From assembly GCA_903897565.1 (NCBI GenBank), contig CAIUCF010000361.1:1-8191 (forward strand): 8,191 nt of DNA, given 5' to 3'. Of the stretch, positions 1-7,739 are shown piece by piece. The position numbers were made by a program, and so were the translations under genes. The stretch is from an uncultured Rhodospirillales bacterium (GTDB lineage Bacteria > Pseudomonadota > Alphaproteobacteria > ATCC43930 > CGMCC-115725). The notes under the pieces are model-generated. The model had not been told where the DNA came from and did not search any database. It saw only the letters and a list, made by a program, of their open reading frames with translations. Each line of letters begins with the position of its first letter. The first letter of the stretch is position 1.

Positions 1-103
1 GTCCGATCGATCCGAAGCCGCCTCCGGAAGAAAAATTCAGCGACCGAATTCGCGATCAGGCTCCTCGGCCCGATCGCCTCGGGTCCCAGGAGCAGGAAGA
101 CAA

Positions 104-109
104 GGGAGA
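104..109 (+). promoter_or_regulatory. Ribosome-binding site of the DUF1329 gene
   Basis: GGGAGA lies five bases before the ATG at 115. It supports that ATG even though the same frame stays open upstream to the window edge. The spacing and the signal peptide that begins exactly at this ATG agree. Confidence 0.7.
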
Positions 110-114
110 CAAAC

Positions 115-1413
115 ATGAAACTCAAGCTACTCGCGGCGCTCGCCGCAACCGTCCTGGGCGCCAGCGGCGCCGCACAGGCGGATGATTTGGTCCAGAAGTC
201 GTTCTTCCCCTATACCGGCGGCGCGGTGCCGACCGATGCCTTCGCCAAGCCGGGCACCGTCATCGATGCCAGCAATGTCGATCAGGCCAAGGGTGTGCTC
301 GACGACGCGATGTACAACATCATCAAGAACGGCTGGTACACGATCAAGATCGTGCCGACCGAGCAGTACGCGATCAGCCCCGAATATGTCGGCGCGACCG
401 AAAAGAACTACGCCGCCGTCAAGCTCGGCGGCCCGACGGGCCTGACGAATTTCGTCGCCGGCCGGCCGTTCCCGCAGGAGCCGGATGTCAGCGATCCGGA
501 TGCCGGCACCAAGCTGGCCTGGAACTTCAAGTACGGCATCAACTGGGGCGATACGGCCACGATCACGCCGTTCTATTGGACCCTGCGCAACATGAACGAT
601 GGTTCGGTGGAGCGCGTCCTCAAGATGGACATGCATTTCATCAACTACATGCATCGTACCAAGCTGGCGCCGATCCCCGAGATCACGCCCAATCCCTCGG
701 GCATGTATCGCGCAATTTATGTCCGCGTTCGCGAGCCGGAGGACGTTGCCAATACCCAGTTGCTGATCCATCGCTTCGAAGACGATTCCAAGCGTGACGA
801 GGCCTGGCTCTATCTCGGTTTCCAGCGGCGGGTGCGCAAGCTCTCGACCGGCCAGATCACCGACTCGTTCCTGGGCTCGGACCTCATGATCGAGGATATC
901 GAGGCCTATAACAGCCGCGTTTCCGACATGAAGTGGAAGTTCCTCGGCACCAAGAACATCCTGATGCCCTACTACCACCACAACGAGCTGCAGCTGTCCG
1001 ACGAGCATGCCTCGCCCGACTACAAGTTCGTCGCCTTCGGCGGCAAGGGTTCCTGCTTCCCGCAGATCACTTGGCAGCTCCGCAAGGTCTATGAGGTCGA
1101 GGCCACGCCGGTCGATCCGAACCACCCGATCTCCAAGCGCATCTTCTATTTCGACGCGCAGACGATGCTGTCGGGCCGCACCCTGATCTATGACCGCGGC
1201 GGCAAGCTGTGGAAGACGTTCACGATCGGCAAGACCAGCGCCGACTACCATCTGCCCATCAACAAGGGCTCGGGGATCGTCGTCGACGACAGCTTCTCGA
1301 TGGTCGATCTGCAGGCGATGCATTGCACCACCGGCCAGTTCAAAGGTCAGGTCGACCCGTCGCTGTCACCGGTCAAGGACTTCACGGTCGACAATCTGCG
1401 CTCGGTGAACTGA
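115..1413 (+). CDS. Exported DUF1329 family protein
   Basis: A 432-residue protein of the DUF1329 family, whose biochemical role is not settled. Members are exported, are often annotated as outer-membrane lipoprotein-sorting-like, and are frequently found beside DUF1302 proteins. Seen here: a Sec signal peptide with a KLK n-region, a hydrophobic core to about residue 18 and a probable cleavage after AQA at residue 22. There is no cysteine at that site, so it is not a lipoprotein; a soluble periplasmic location is inferred. The family signature AWLYLGFQRRVRK is near residues 230-242, followed by a DSF/SDLMIEDIE segment. A C-terminal block (SKRIFYFDAQTM, then YDRGGKLWKTF) matches the family's usual repeat of strands. 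The length is normal. No DUF1302 or RND transporter partner is visible downstream, where a strong terminator closes the unit. Family assignment is firm; function is unknown. Confidence 0.85.
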   Translation: MKLKLLAALAATVLGASGAAQADDLVQKSFFPYTGGAVPTDAFAKPGTVIDASNVDQAKGVLDDAMYNIIKNGWYTIKIVPTEQYAISPEYVGATEKNYAAVKLGGPTGLTNFVAGRPFPQEPDVSDPDAGTKLAWNFKYGINWGDTATITPFYWTLRNMNDGSVERVLKMDMHFINYMHRTKLAPIPEITPNPSGMYRAIYVRVREPEDVANTQLLIHRFEDDSKRDEAWLYLGFQRRVRKLSTGQITDSFLGSDLMIEDIEAYNSRVSDMKWKFLGTKNILMPYYHHNELQLSDEHASPDYKFVAFGGKGSCFPQITWQLRKVYEVEATPVDPNHPISKRIFYFDAQTMLSGRTLIYDRGGKLWKTFTIGKTSADYHLPINKGSGIVVDDSFSMVDLQAMHCTTGQFKGQVDPSLSPVKDFTVDNLRSVN

Positions 1414-1448
1414 ACGAGGTCGCCTCCTCGACCCCGTTCGCTCACCTG

Positions 1449-1481
1449 TGGCCCCCCGGAAAAATCCGGGGGGCCATTTTT
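1449..1481 (+). terminator. Rho-independent terminator after the DUF1329 gene
   Basis: A perfect 12-bp stem pairs 1449-1460 with 1465-1476 around an AAAA loop. The stem holds six consecutive C:G pairs and is followed directly by five T's (1477-1481). It lies 36 bases after the DUF1329 stop codon. It should end that transcript and separate it from the chemoreceptor. Confidence 0.92.
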
Positions 1482-1594
1482 ATTTGTTCGGCCTTAACGA
1501 ATTTTTCAATCCAGCTCTGCTATTTCTAGGAGGCTACGCATAAGCAATTGAAAACGCTACAACATGCTGGGTGGTGCCGAGAGCGTCACCGCCC

Positions 1595-1602
1595 GAGGAG
1601 GA
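1595..1602 (+). promoter_or_regulatory. Ribosome-binding site that fixes the chemoreceptor start
   Basis: GAGGAGGA ends seven bases before the ATG at 1610. The longer frame can start at a GTG (1571), but that has no comparable site and would add 13 charged and proline-rich residues before the [13 protein letters not shown] leader typical of chemoreceptors. The ATG at 1610 is therefore preferred. Confidence 0.75.
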
Positions 1603-1609
1603 AAATTTC

Positions 1610-3697
1610 ATGCGTCTGCCTCTCACCCTGTCATTGCGTGACCGGATCAATTTCGGCTTTGGAGTCGTGATTGTGCTGGTCATTTCCAGCGTCGTCATCG
1701 GCTATCGCTTCGGATCGTCGACCCTGGCGGGGATCGAGGCGCTGGATCGCGGTCTGGCCCATGCCGGCGAGATTCAGGCATTCGATACCGAGGCGCAGAC
1801 GATCCGGGTCAGGGTCGCCACCTGGCTGGCCAACCCGACCCCGGCGGCCCAGCAGGAAGTCGACAAGCTGATGGCCCGGCTCGACGCACAGCTCGCGACG
1901 AGCGGCGCCGCTGCGACCGACGCCGACGAGGCGGCAAGCTACACCCAGCTCCGGGCCCAACTCGCGCAGTACAAGGCGCGTTGGCTCGACCAGGTCCGGC
2001 TCACAGCCAGTTATTCCGACTTCTCACGCCATCGGCTCCAGGTCGAATCGACCAACCTGATTCAGGAACTCAATAACTACCTCAGCGACCGCCTGACCCG
2101 GGTGCAGGCGCCGACCGCTTCGGCCGCGGCCGCAACGGACGACAAGAACAAGGGCAATGACCCCAGCGTCGAGGCGGATTTTGGGCTCGCCAATCTCAAT
2201 ATCGAGAACACCAACGTCATGACGATGGTCGGGCTCGAATTGCAGACCCGCGACCTCTCCGGGATTTCAGTGGCACGTTCGCGCCTGGCGGCGCTGCGCT
2301 CCGAGGTCGATCAGCTGACCAAGACAATTCCGGCCGGCGACGATCACGACTCGATGGCGGCCTTCGGCGACGATCTGAAGAATTTCGGCGTCGATTTCCA
2401 GACCGCGGCCGATATGATGAGCGGCCTGGCCGCGAATTACGACGCCTTCAAGAAGCAGGGCGACGCGCTCGACGCCAAGGTCGGCGAGCTGGTCGGCGGC
2501 GCCAATACCCGGGCCGACGTGCTGAAGACCGCGCTGCTGAAGACGGTCAACAATTCCCAGCATGGCCAGCTCGGCGGCGGCGCGCTCGAAATCTTCGTCT
2601 CCTGCCTGTTCGCTTTCGTGACCGTTCGCGCGATCGTCGGCCCCTTGCGCGGCATGACCAGCGCGATGGCGCGTCTGGCGAAGGGTGACCTCACCCAGCA
2701 GGTGCCCGGTCGTGACCGCAAGGACGAAATCGGCGACATGGCCAGCGCCGTCGAGGTCTTCAAGCGCAATGCCGAGGAGGTCGCCCGGCTCCAGGGCGAG
2801 CAGGCCAAGCAGGCCGAGCGCGTCGAGGCCGAACGGCAGAAGGCGCTGGCCGAACTCGCCCGCAATCTCGAAGCCAGCGTCCGCACGGTCGTCAGCGAGG
2901 TCTCCAGCGCCTCGACCCACCTGCAGCAGGCCGCGGCATCGATGTCCGAAGTCGCCGAAGTCAACACCCGGCAGTCGACCGCCGTCGCCGGTGCCGCCGG
3001 CCAGGCCTCGGCCAATGTCCGCTCCGTCGCCGAAGCCGCAGCCCAGCTGCTGGATTCCAGCCGGCAGATGGGCGACCAGATCCGGCAGTCGACCGCGCTC
3101 GGCGATCGCGCCGCGACCCAGGCGCAGGACACCGGCCAGGTCGTCGATCAACTCGTCCGCAACGTCGAGGGTATCGGTGCGGTGCTCGGGCTGATCAACA
3201 CCATCGCCCGCCAGACCAACCTGCTGGCGCTCAACGCCACGATCGAGGCGGCGCGCGCCGGCGATGCCGGCAAGGGCTTCGCCGTCGTCGCCTCCGAGGT
3301 CAAGGCGCTCGCCGACCAGACCACCCAGGCGACCGACCAGATCGCGCGCCAGATCGACGATATCAAGGGCTCGGCGCGGGATACCGTGGTCGCGATCCAG
3401 GATATCGATCGCACGATCCGCGACGTCACCGGCATCGCCGCGGCGATCCAGCACGCGACCGTGGAACAGCAGGAGACGATCCAGGACATCTCCCGCAACG
3501 TCCAGCAGGCCTCGCACGGCACCGAGCATGTTTCGCTCAACATCACCGACGTGATGCAGGCAGCCAAGCGCACCGGCGAAGCGGCACAGGAAGTCAACAC
3601 CGCCGCGGCCGATATCGGCCGTCACTCCAGCAGCCTGCAGCAGGCCGTCGACAGCTTCATCAAGTCGCTGCTGTCGGGCGGCAAGAAGGCGGCGTAA
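1610..3697 (+). CDS. Methyl-accepting chemotaxis protein (HAMP plus MCP signalling domain)
   Basis: A 695-residue transmembrane chemoreceptor that should control the kinase CheA through CheW. Seen: a cytoplasmic leader, TM1 at about residues 14-32, a largely helical periplasmic region at about 35-322, TM2 at about 325-343, HAMP from about 344 ([23 protein letters not shown]) to 397, and a long coiled-coil signalling domain at about 420-690. The near-invariant hairpin tip ([20 protein letters not shown], then [20 protein letters not shown]) spans about 529-567. The C-terminus (LSGGKKAA) has no CheR-docking pentapeptide. The sensor region is too long for a simple four-helix TarH domain. Two helical halves are separated by a low-complexity Ala/Thr/Asp/Lys stretch at 167-185. 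This arrangement resembles helical bimodular (HBM) sensors, but that is inference and the ligand cannot be predicted. No che genes are adjacent, so it is an orphan receptor. The preceding terminator implies its own promoter, though none is convincing by eye. Confidence 0.95.
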   Translation: MRLPLTLSLRDRINFGFGVVIVLVISSVVIGYRFGSSTLAGIEALDRGLAHAGEIQAFDTEAQTIRVRVATWLANPTPAAQQEVDKLMARLDAQLATSGAAATDADEAASYTQLRAQLAQYKARWLDQVRLTASYSDFSRHRLQVESTNLIQELNNYLSDRLTRVQAPTASAAAATDDKNKGNDPSVEADFGLANLNIENTNVMTMVGLELQTRDLSGISVARSRLAALRSEVDQLTKTIPAGDDHDSMAAFGDDLKNFGVDFQTAADMMSGLAANYDAFKKQGDALDAKVGELVGGANTRADVLKTALLKTVNNSQHGQLGGGALEIFVSCLFAFVTVRAIVGPLRGMTSAMARLAKGDLTQQVPGRDRKDEIGDMASAVEVFKRNAEEVARLQGEQAKQAERVEAERQKALAELARNLEASVRTVVSEVSSASTHLQQAAASMSEVAEVNTRQSTAVAGAAGQASANVRSVAEAAAQLLDSSRQMGDQIRQSTALGDRAATQAQDTGQVVDQLVRNVEGIGAVLGLINTIARQTNLLALNATIEAARAGDAGKGFAVVASEVKALADQTTQATDQIARQIDDIKGSARDTVVAIQDIDRTIRDVTGIAAAIQHATVEQQETIQDISRNVQQASHGTEHVSLNITDVMQAAKRTGEAAQEVNTAAADIGRHSSSLQQAVDSFIKSLLSGGKKAA

Positions 3698-3738
3698 GGG
3701 GGGCTCGGCGTAAAGTCCTTATCCGCCCCCACCCCCCT

Positions 3739-3766
3739 CGTCATTCCCGCGAAATCGGGAATGACG
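3739..3766. repeat. REP-like palindrome of the GTCATTCCCG / CGGGAATGAC type
   Basis: A perfect 11-bp inverted repeat (CGTCATTCCCG at 3739-3749, complement at 3756-3766) surrounds a 6-base CGAAAT loop. It has no T-tract, so it is not a standard terminator. Closely similar short palindromes with an ATTCCCG...CGGGAAT core are dispersed in many proteobacterial genomes (for example the dRS3-like repeats of Neisseria). Membership of such a family is inferred from one copy. Confidence 0.65.
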
Positions 3767-3803
3767 GAGAGAGGGTTGGGCGGAGAGGCGGATCCCACGA
3801 AAC

Positions 3804-3831
3804 AACCCGCGGGTCATCACCCGCGGGTTTT
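3804..3831 (+). terminator. Rho-independent terminator after the chemoreceptor
   Basis: An 11-bp stem (AACCCGCGGGT at 3804-3814, ACCCGCGGGTT at 3819-3829) closes on a CATC loop and ends in TTTT at 3828-3831, two of which pair in the stem. It lies about 107 bases after the receptor stop codon. Each arm contains its own palindrome CCCGCGGG, so the strand can also fold locally. The T-tract is short but the stem is very stable. Confidence 0.8.
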
Positions 3832-3839
3832 GCTATGCT
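3831..3839 (+). promoter_or_regulatory. Possible extended -10 element of the aldolase gene
   Basis: TGCTATGCT fits an extended -10 pattern (TG-N-TATGCT) immediately after the terminator tail and 33 bases before the GTG start at 3873. No good -35 hexamer is at the right distance, because that space is taken by the terminator stem. It is listed because the aldolase needs a start signal between the terminator and 3873. This is a weak call. Confidence 0.3.
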
Positions 3840-3872
3840 CGATCGCGTCGGAAGCAAGTCGGACGTGACGCG

Positions 3873-4667
3873 GTGAAGAACGGGTTCAAGGCTAAACTGC
3901 TGGCGGGCGAGGTCCAGATCGGGCTGTGGCTGGCGCTCGCCGATCCCTATTCGGCCGAGCTCTGCGCCGGCGCCGGGCTCGACTGGCTGCTGCTCGACGG
4001 CGAGCATTCACCGGTCGATCTGCGCACCATGCTGGCGCAGCTGCAGGCGGTGGCGCCCTATCCCGCCCATCCGATCCTGCGCCCGCCGGTCGGCGACCCG
4101 GTGCTGATCAAGCAGATGCTCGATATCGGCGCCCAGACCCTGCTGATCCCGATGATCGAGTCTGCCGAGCAGGCCGTGGCGATGGTGCAGGCGACACGCT
4201 ATCCGCCGCTCGGCATCCGCGGCGTCGGTGCCGGCATCGCCCGCGCCTCGCGCTGGGGTCGGATCGCGGATTACGCCGAAACCGCGACGGCGGAGACCTG
4301 CCTGCTGCTGCAGGTCGAGAACGTAGCGGGGCTCGAGCAGCTCGACGCCATCACCGCGACCGAGGGTGTCGATGGCATCTTCCTCGGCGCCGCCGATCTC
4401 TCGGCCTCCATGGGCCATCTCGGCGATCCCGGCCATCCCGCGGTCCGGGCTGCGATCTTCGCCGCGATCAAGCGGATTCGCGAACTCGGCAAAGCGCCGG
4501 GGATTCTCAGCACCAACGAGGCCGAGGCGCGTGGCTATATCGAAGCCGGCTGCTTGTTCGCGGCCGTCGGCGTCGACACCCTGCTGCTGCAGCAGGCGAC
4601 CGAGGCGCTGACTCGGCGCTTCAAGCCCGACGCGGCGACCACGCCGTCGGGCCGTTCGCCTTATTGA
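3873..4667 (+). CDS. hpaI: HpcH/HpaI family aldolase (4-hydroxy-2-oxoheptanedioate aldolase-like)
   Basis: A 264-residue class II (metal-dependent) pyruvate aldolase. In E. coli the family enzyme splits 4-hydroxy-2-oxoheptanedioate into pyruvate and succinate semialdehyde in homoprotocatechuate breakdown. Catalytic positions fall at the same numbers as in the E. coli protein: D42 and H45 (DGEH), R70 (ILRPP), Q147 and E149 (LLQVEN), and D175 (GAADLS); E149 and D175 are the metal ligands. The GTG at 3873 is chosen because it places [21 protein letters not shown] exactly at the family N-terminus and because a competing GTG at 3865 runs into a stop after three codons. The ribosome-binding site is poor. 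No other hpa or aromatic catabolism genes are nearby, so the physiological substrate is uncertain; relatives act on other 2-keto-3-deoxy acids. It is probably transcribed alone, since ada follows after 107 bases with its own predicted operator. Confidence 0.9.
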   Translation: MKNGFKAKLLAGEVQIGLWLALADPYSAELCAGAGLDWLLLDGEHSPVDLRTMLAQLQAVAPYPAHPILRPPVGDPVLIKQMLDIGAQTLLIPMIESAEQAVAMVQATRYPPLGIRGVGAGIARASRWGRIADYAETATAETCLLLQVENVAGLEQLDAITATEGVDGIFLGAADLSASMGHLGDPGHPAVRAAIFAAIKRIRELGKAPGILSTNEAEARGYIEAGCLFAAVGVDTLLLQQATEALTRRFKPDAATTPSGRSPY

Positions 4668-4676
4668 GGTCGTTGA

Positions 4677-4689
4677 AATACCGCCGCAA
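4677..4689 (+). promoter_or_regulatory. Predicted Ada operator (Ada box) upstream of ada
   Basis: The bases AAT (4677-4679), six bases, then GCAA (4686-4689) reproduce the A box and B box of the E. coli ada operator with the same 6-base spacing. The site starts ten bases after the aldolase stop and lies 85 bases before the ada ATG. A TAGATC hexamer at 4721-4726 could be the -10 element, which would put the box near -56 to -44, a position suited to activation. The match is short, so chance cannot be excluded, but its location in front of ada makes it credible. Confidence 0.55.
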
Positions 4690-4762
4690 GCATCGGAGCG
4701 CGCGTGCCGGTCGCGGGGCGTAGATCTGACCGCGACGGTGACCCGAGGGGTCGCACGCAAGC

Positions 4763-4769
4763 GGGAGAG
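4763..4769 (+). promoter_or_regulatory. Ribosome-binding site of ada
   Basis: GGGAGAG ends five bases before the ATG at 4775 and supports that start. The N-terminus it gives places the zinc-site cysteines about three residues later than in E. coli Ada, as expected for a true start. Confidence 0.65.
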
Positions 4770-4774
4770 CGGAC

Positions 4775-5872
4775 ATGACCAAGCACACTGAACGCCACGA
4801 GATCGAGGCCGATCCGCGCTGGGCGCAGCTGCGGGCGCGCGATGCGGCGGCCGACGGCACATTCGTCTATGCGGTGACCACGACCGGGGTGTTCTGCCGG
4901 CCGTCCTGCCCGGCGCGGCCGGCGCGGCCGGAGAATATCCGCATCTTCGCGACCACGGCGGCGGCCGAGGCCGCGGGATTCCGCGCCTGCCTGCGCTGCC
5001 ATCCCCTGGCGCTCGAAGGCCGCGATCCGATGACGGCGCGGGTCCAGGAGCTGGCGGGATTCATCCGCGAGCACGCCGACGAATCCCTGCCGCTCTCGCG
5101 GCTCGCCGAGCAGGCCGGGATCAGCCCCTTCCATCTCCAGCGCAGCTTCAAGGCGGTGCTCGGCGTCAGCCCCAAGGAATACCAGGCGGCCGAACGGCTG
5201 CGCGGCTTCAAGAGCCGGCTGCGCGCCGGCGATTCGGTGCTCGGCGCCACCTTCGAGACCGGCTATGGCTCGACCAGCCGGGTCTACGAGCAGGTCGATG
5301 GCGGGCTCGGCATGACGCCCTCGGCCTATCGCGACGGCGGCGCCGGCGAGACGATCCATTACGCCGTGCGCGCGACCGCCATGGGGCTGCTGATGATGGC
5401 GGCGACGGCGCGCGGCGTCTGCTTCGTCCAGTTCGGCGACGACACCGCGGCGATGGTCGGCCAGCTCGGGGCCGAGTTCCCCAAAGCCGTGTGCCTCCCG
5501 GCCGAGCCCGCCGCCGGCGTGCAGCTCGATGCCTGGATCGACGCCCTCAACCAGCATCTGTCCCAGGGCGCGCCGCGCCCGGACCTGCCGCTCGATCTGC
5601 GCGGCACCGCGTTCCAGATCCGGGTCTGGCGCTTCCTGCTCAGCATCAAGCCGGGCGATGTCGTCAGCTATGGCGAACTCGCCGACGCGATCGGCAGTCC
5701 CCGCGCGGTACGCGCCGCCGGGACTGCCTGCGGTGCCAACCGGGTCGCGGTGCTGGTGCCCTGCCACCGCGTGCTGCGCGGCGATGGCAGCCTCGGCGGC
5801 TATCGCTGGGGGCTGGAGCGCAAGCGGGCGCTGCTCGACGCCGAACGCGCGGCGCGGGCGGTGGCGGAGTGA
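4775..5872 (+). CDS. ada: Ada: DNA methylphosphotriester/O6-methylguanine repair protein and transcriptional activator
   Basis: A 365-residue full-length Ada, the sensor and regulator of the adaptive response to DNA alkylation. The N-terminal zinc domain (about 10-80) has four cysteines, C41, C45, C72 and C75, matching C38, C42, C69 and C72 of E. coli; C41 would accept the methyl group from phosphotriesters and turn the protein into an activator. An AraC-type helix-turn-helix region spans about 86-187 (LSRLAEQAGISPFHLQRSFK, then GYGSTSRVYEQ). The suicide methyltransferase domain occupies about 195-360. Its acceptor is C330 in PCHRV, with H331 next to it. N322 and E357 lie at the same spacing from the cysteine as the asparagine and glutamate of the human enzyme's active-site network. 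Nothing essential is missing. No alkA, alkB or aidB is visible beside it. The antiporter that follows 79 bases later is not a known regulon member. Confidence 0.97.
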   Translation: MTKHTERHEIEADPRWAQLRARDAAADGTFVYAVTTTGVFCRPSCPARPARPENIRIFATTAAAEAAGFRACLRCHPLALEGRDPMTARVQELAGFIREHADESLPLSRLAEQAGISPFHLQRSFKAVLGVSPKEYQAAERLRGFKSRLRAGDSVLGATFETGYGSTSRVYEQVDGGLGMTPSAYRDGGAGETIHYAVRATAMGLLMMAATARGVCFVQFGDDTAAMVGQLGAEFPKAVCLPAEPAAGVQLDAWIDALNQHLSQGAPRPDLPLDLRGTAFQIRVWRFLLSIKPGDVVSYGELADAIGSPRAVRAAGTACGANRVAVLVPCHRVLRGDGSLGGYRWGLERKRALLDAERAARAVAE

Positions 5873-5939
5873 GCAACCCGCTTTACCGTTGACGCCGCCG
5901 CGATCGGCCCCGCACTCTCACGGGTGAGGGCTTCGACGT

Positions 5940-5945
5940 GGAAGG
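5940..5945 (+). promoter_or_regulatory. Ribosome-binding site that chooses the antiporter start
   Basis: GGAAGG directly abuts one ATG (5946) and is six bases before a second in-frame ATG (5952). Only the second has workable spacing, so 5952 is taken as the start. The two choices differ by two residues. Confidence 0.6.
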
Positions 5946-5951
5946 ATGACG

Positions 5952-7739
5952 ATGCACCCGGAGGTCGCAGCGGCCGGCTACAAGGATCTGGTGCTGTTCC
6001 TGGCCACGGCTGGGATCGTGGTGCCGCTGTTCAAGCGGCTGCGGATCAGTCCGGTGCTCGGCTTCCTCGCCGCCGGCGTGCTGCTCGGCCCGTTCGGGCT
6101 GGGACGCTTCGTCGCCGCCCAGCCATGGCTCGCCGCGGTCACGGTGTCGAAGCCGGACGAGATCGCGCAGATTGCCGAGCTCGGGGTCGTCTTCCTGCTG
6201 TTCATGATCGGGCTCGAGCTGTCCTGGGAGCGGCTACGGCTAATGCGGCGGCTGGTATTCGGGCTCGGGCCGCTCCAGGTGCTCGCCTGCGGGGCTGCGC
6301 TCATGCTCGCCGGGATTGCATTGCACCAGACCCCGGCGGCGGCGTTCTGCGCCGGGGCGGCGCTCGCGCTGTCGTCGACCGCGATCATCGTGCCGGTGCT
6401 TTCAGACGCCAGACGGCTGCATGCCGAGGCCGGCCGCGCCAGCTTTGCGGTGCTGCTGTTCCAGGATCTGGCGGTGGCGCCGATCATGGTGACGATCGGG
6501 GTGATGGGGGCGGGCGGCGGTTTCTCGGCCGAGCGCCTGCTCAGCTTCGCACCGGCCGCGCTCGGCATGGCGGGCCTCGTGCTGTTCGGGCGGCTGCTGC
6601 TGCGGCCGATGATGCGCTCGGTGGTGCGCGCCCGCAGCCAGGAGATGTTCATGGCTGCCTGCCTGCTGGTGGTGATCGGCGGCGGGTTGATCGCGACGGT
6701 GGCGGGGCTGTCGATGGCGCTCGGCGCCTTCACCGCCGGGCTGCTGCTCGCCGAGACCGAGTATCGCCACGAGGTCGAGGTCACGATCGAGCCGTTCAAG
6801 GGGTTGCTGCTCGGGCTGTTCTTCGTCTCGGTCGGCATCCGCCTCGACCTCACCTATTTCTCCGCCCACCCGCTTCAGATCATCGCCATCACCGCCGGGC
6901 TGATCGCGATCAAGGGGGCGGTGACATTTGTGATGGCGCGGTTGATGGGGCTGCGCCCCGCCGCGGCGGCGGAATGCGCCCTGGCGCTGGCGCCCGGCGG
7001 CGAATTCGCCTTCGTCACCCTCGGCGTCGCCATGGAATTCGGTCTGATCGAACGCGGCGCCGGTCAGAGCCTGTTGATTTCGGTGACCCTGGGGATGTTC
7101 GCGATCCCGGCGCTGGTGAGCCTTGGCGCCCGCATCGGTCGCGGCCGGCCGGCCGAGCCCGCGGAGAACGCGCCGCCGCCCGATCTGGCGCAAGCCGAAC
7201 GCGTGCTGGTGATCGGCTATGGCCGCGTCGGTCGGCTGGTCGGCGAGATGCTGGGCCGCCACGATATCGCCTGGGTCGCGGTCGATCGCGATCCACGCGC
7301 CGCCGAAGCCGGGCGTCGCGCCGGCCATAATGTGTTCTTCGGCGATGCAGGCCGCCTCGAATTCCTGCGCCGGCTTGGCCTCGCCAATGCCCGGGCCCTG
7401 GTGGTAACGATGGACTCGCCCGAGGGTGCCGAAGCCGTGGTCGCCGCCGCCCGCCAATTCCGCCCCGACCTCACGATCGTCGCCCGCGCCCGCGACGCCC
7501 GCCACGCCCAGCGCCTCTACGAACTCGGCGCCAGCGACGTCGCGCCCGAGACCATCGAAGCCTCGCTGCAGCTCTCGGAAGCGGTGCTGGTCGATATCGG
7601 CGTGCCGATGGGCCTGGTCATCGCCTCGATCCACGAACGCCGGGATGAGTACCGCAAACTGCTGAACCGGCCGGATGCGCTGGGGGCACGCGGGCGGCGG
7701 GCGCGGGATGCGCTGCGGCGGCGGGTGGAGGGGGAGTGA
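5952..7739 (+). CDS. Kef-type monovalent cation:proton antiporter with TrkA-N domain
   Basis: A 595-residue inner-membrane protein of the CPA2 family (KefB/KefC-like), expected to exchange K+ (or another monovalent cation) for protons. Residues about 8-392 form the multi-helix transport domain. Recognisable family segments are FMIGLELS (84-91), LSSTAIIVPVL (140-150), FQDLAVAPI (170-178) with the Gln-Asp pair typical of Kef proteins, EPFKGLLLGLFFVSVG (280-295) and GGEFAFV (349-355). An acidic loop (ETEYRHEVEV, about 268-277) sits where Kef proteins carry their regulatory loop. After a proline/alanine linker (398-412) comes a TrkA-N (RCK) domain: a GYGRVG nucleotide-binding loop at 422-427 and D445 at the end of the second strand, suggesting NAD(H) binding. 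The Arg-rich tail ends at 595. No kefF/kefG-like subunit is adjacent, and glutathione gating as in E. coli KefC cannot be assumed. A TTGACG at 5889-5894 could be a -35, but no good -10 follows. Confidence 0.92.
   Translation: MHPEVAAAGYKDLVLFLATAGIVVPLFKRLRISPVLGFLAAGVLLGPFGLGRFVAAQPWLAAVTVSKPDEIAQIAELGVVFLLFMIGLELSWERLRLMRRLVFGLGPLQVLACGAALMLAGIALHQTPAAAFCAGAALALSSTAIIVPVLSDARRLHAEAGRASFAVLLFQDLAVAPIMVTIGVMGAGGGFSAERLLSFAPAALGMAGLVLFGRLLLRPMMRSVVRARSQEMFMAACLLVVIGGGLIATVAGLSMALGAFTAGLLLAETEYRHEVEVTIEPFKGLLLGLFFVSVGIRLDLTYFSAHPLQIIAITAGLIAIKGAVTFVMARLMGLRPAAAAECALALAPGGEFAFVTLGVAMEFGLIERGAGQSLLISVTLGMFAIPALVSLGARIGRGRPAEPAENAPPPDLAQAERVLVIGYGRVGRLVGEMLGRHDIAWVAVDRDPRAAEAGRRAGHNVFFGDAGRLEFLRRLGLANARALVVTMDSPEGAEAVVAAARQFRPDLTIVARARDARHAQRLYELGASDVAPETIEASLQLSEAVLVDIGVPMGLVIASIHERRDEYRKLLNRPDALGARGRRARDALRRRVEGE

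Noticed and set aside
3..185. Open frame running in from the left edge and overlapping the DUF1329 start, a possible tail of an upstream gene
   Set aside because: The translation is proline- and charge-rich and becomes Arg-rich nonsense over the signal-peptide codons. No recognisable protein end is visible and 60 codons are too few to decide.
127..1323. 398-codon open frame on the - strand opposite the DUF1329 gene
   Set aside because: It mirrors the real gene in a GC-rich genome where antisense stops are rare. It is low-complexity, rich in Arg, Asp, Gly and Ala, and shows no domain or start signal.
1528..1533. Perfect AGGAGG Shine-Dalgarno in the gap before the chemoreceptor
   Set aside because: No ATG, GTG or TTG lies at proper spacing; the triplet six bases away is ATA. 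A TTG at 1548 is too far and opens only a short frame overlapping the receptor.
2267..3625. 452-codon - strand open frame opposite the chemoreceptor
   Set aside because: Codon-bias shadow of the receptor; its product is a repetitive Asp/Gly/Arg/Leu string with no recognisable fold.
5924..7330. 468-codon + strand open frame overlapping the antiporter in another frame
   Set aside because: Arg/Ala/Gly-rich translation, while the overlapping frame encodes a clear Kef-type antiporter. It is a frame-shadow artefact.
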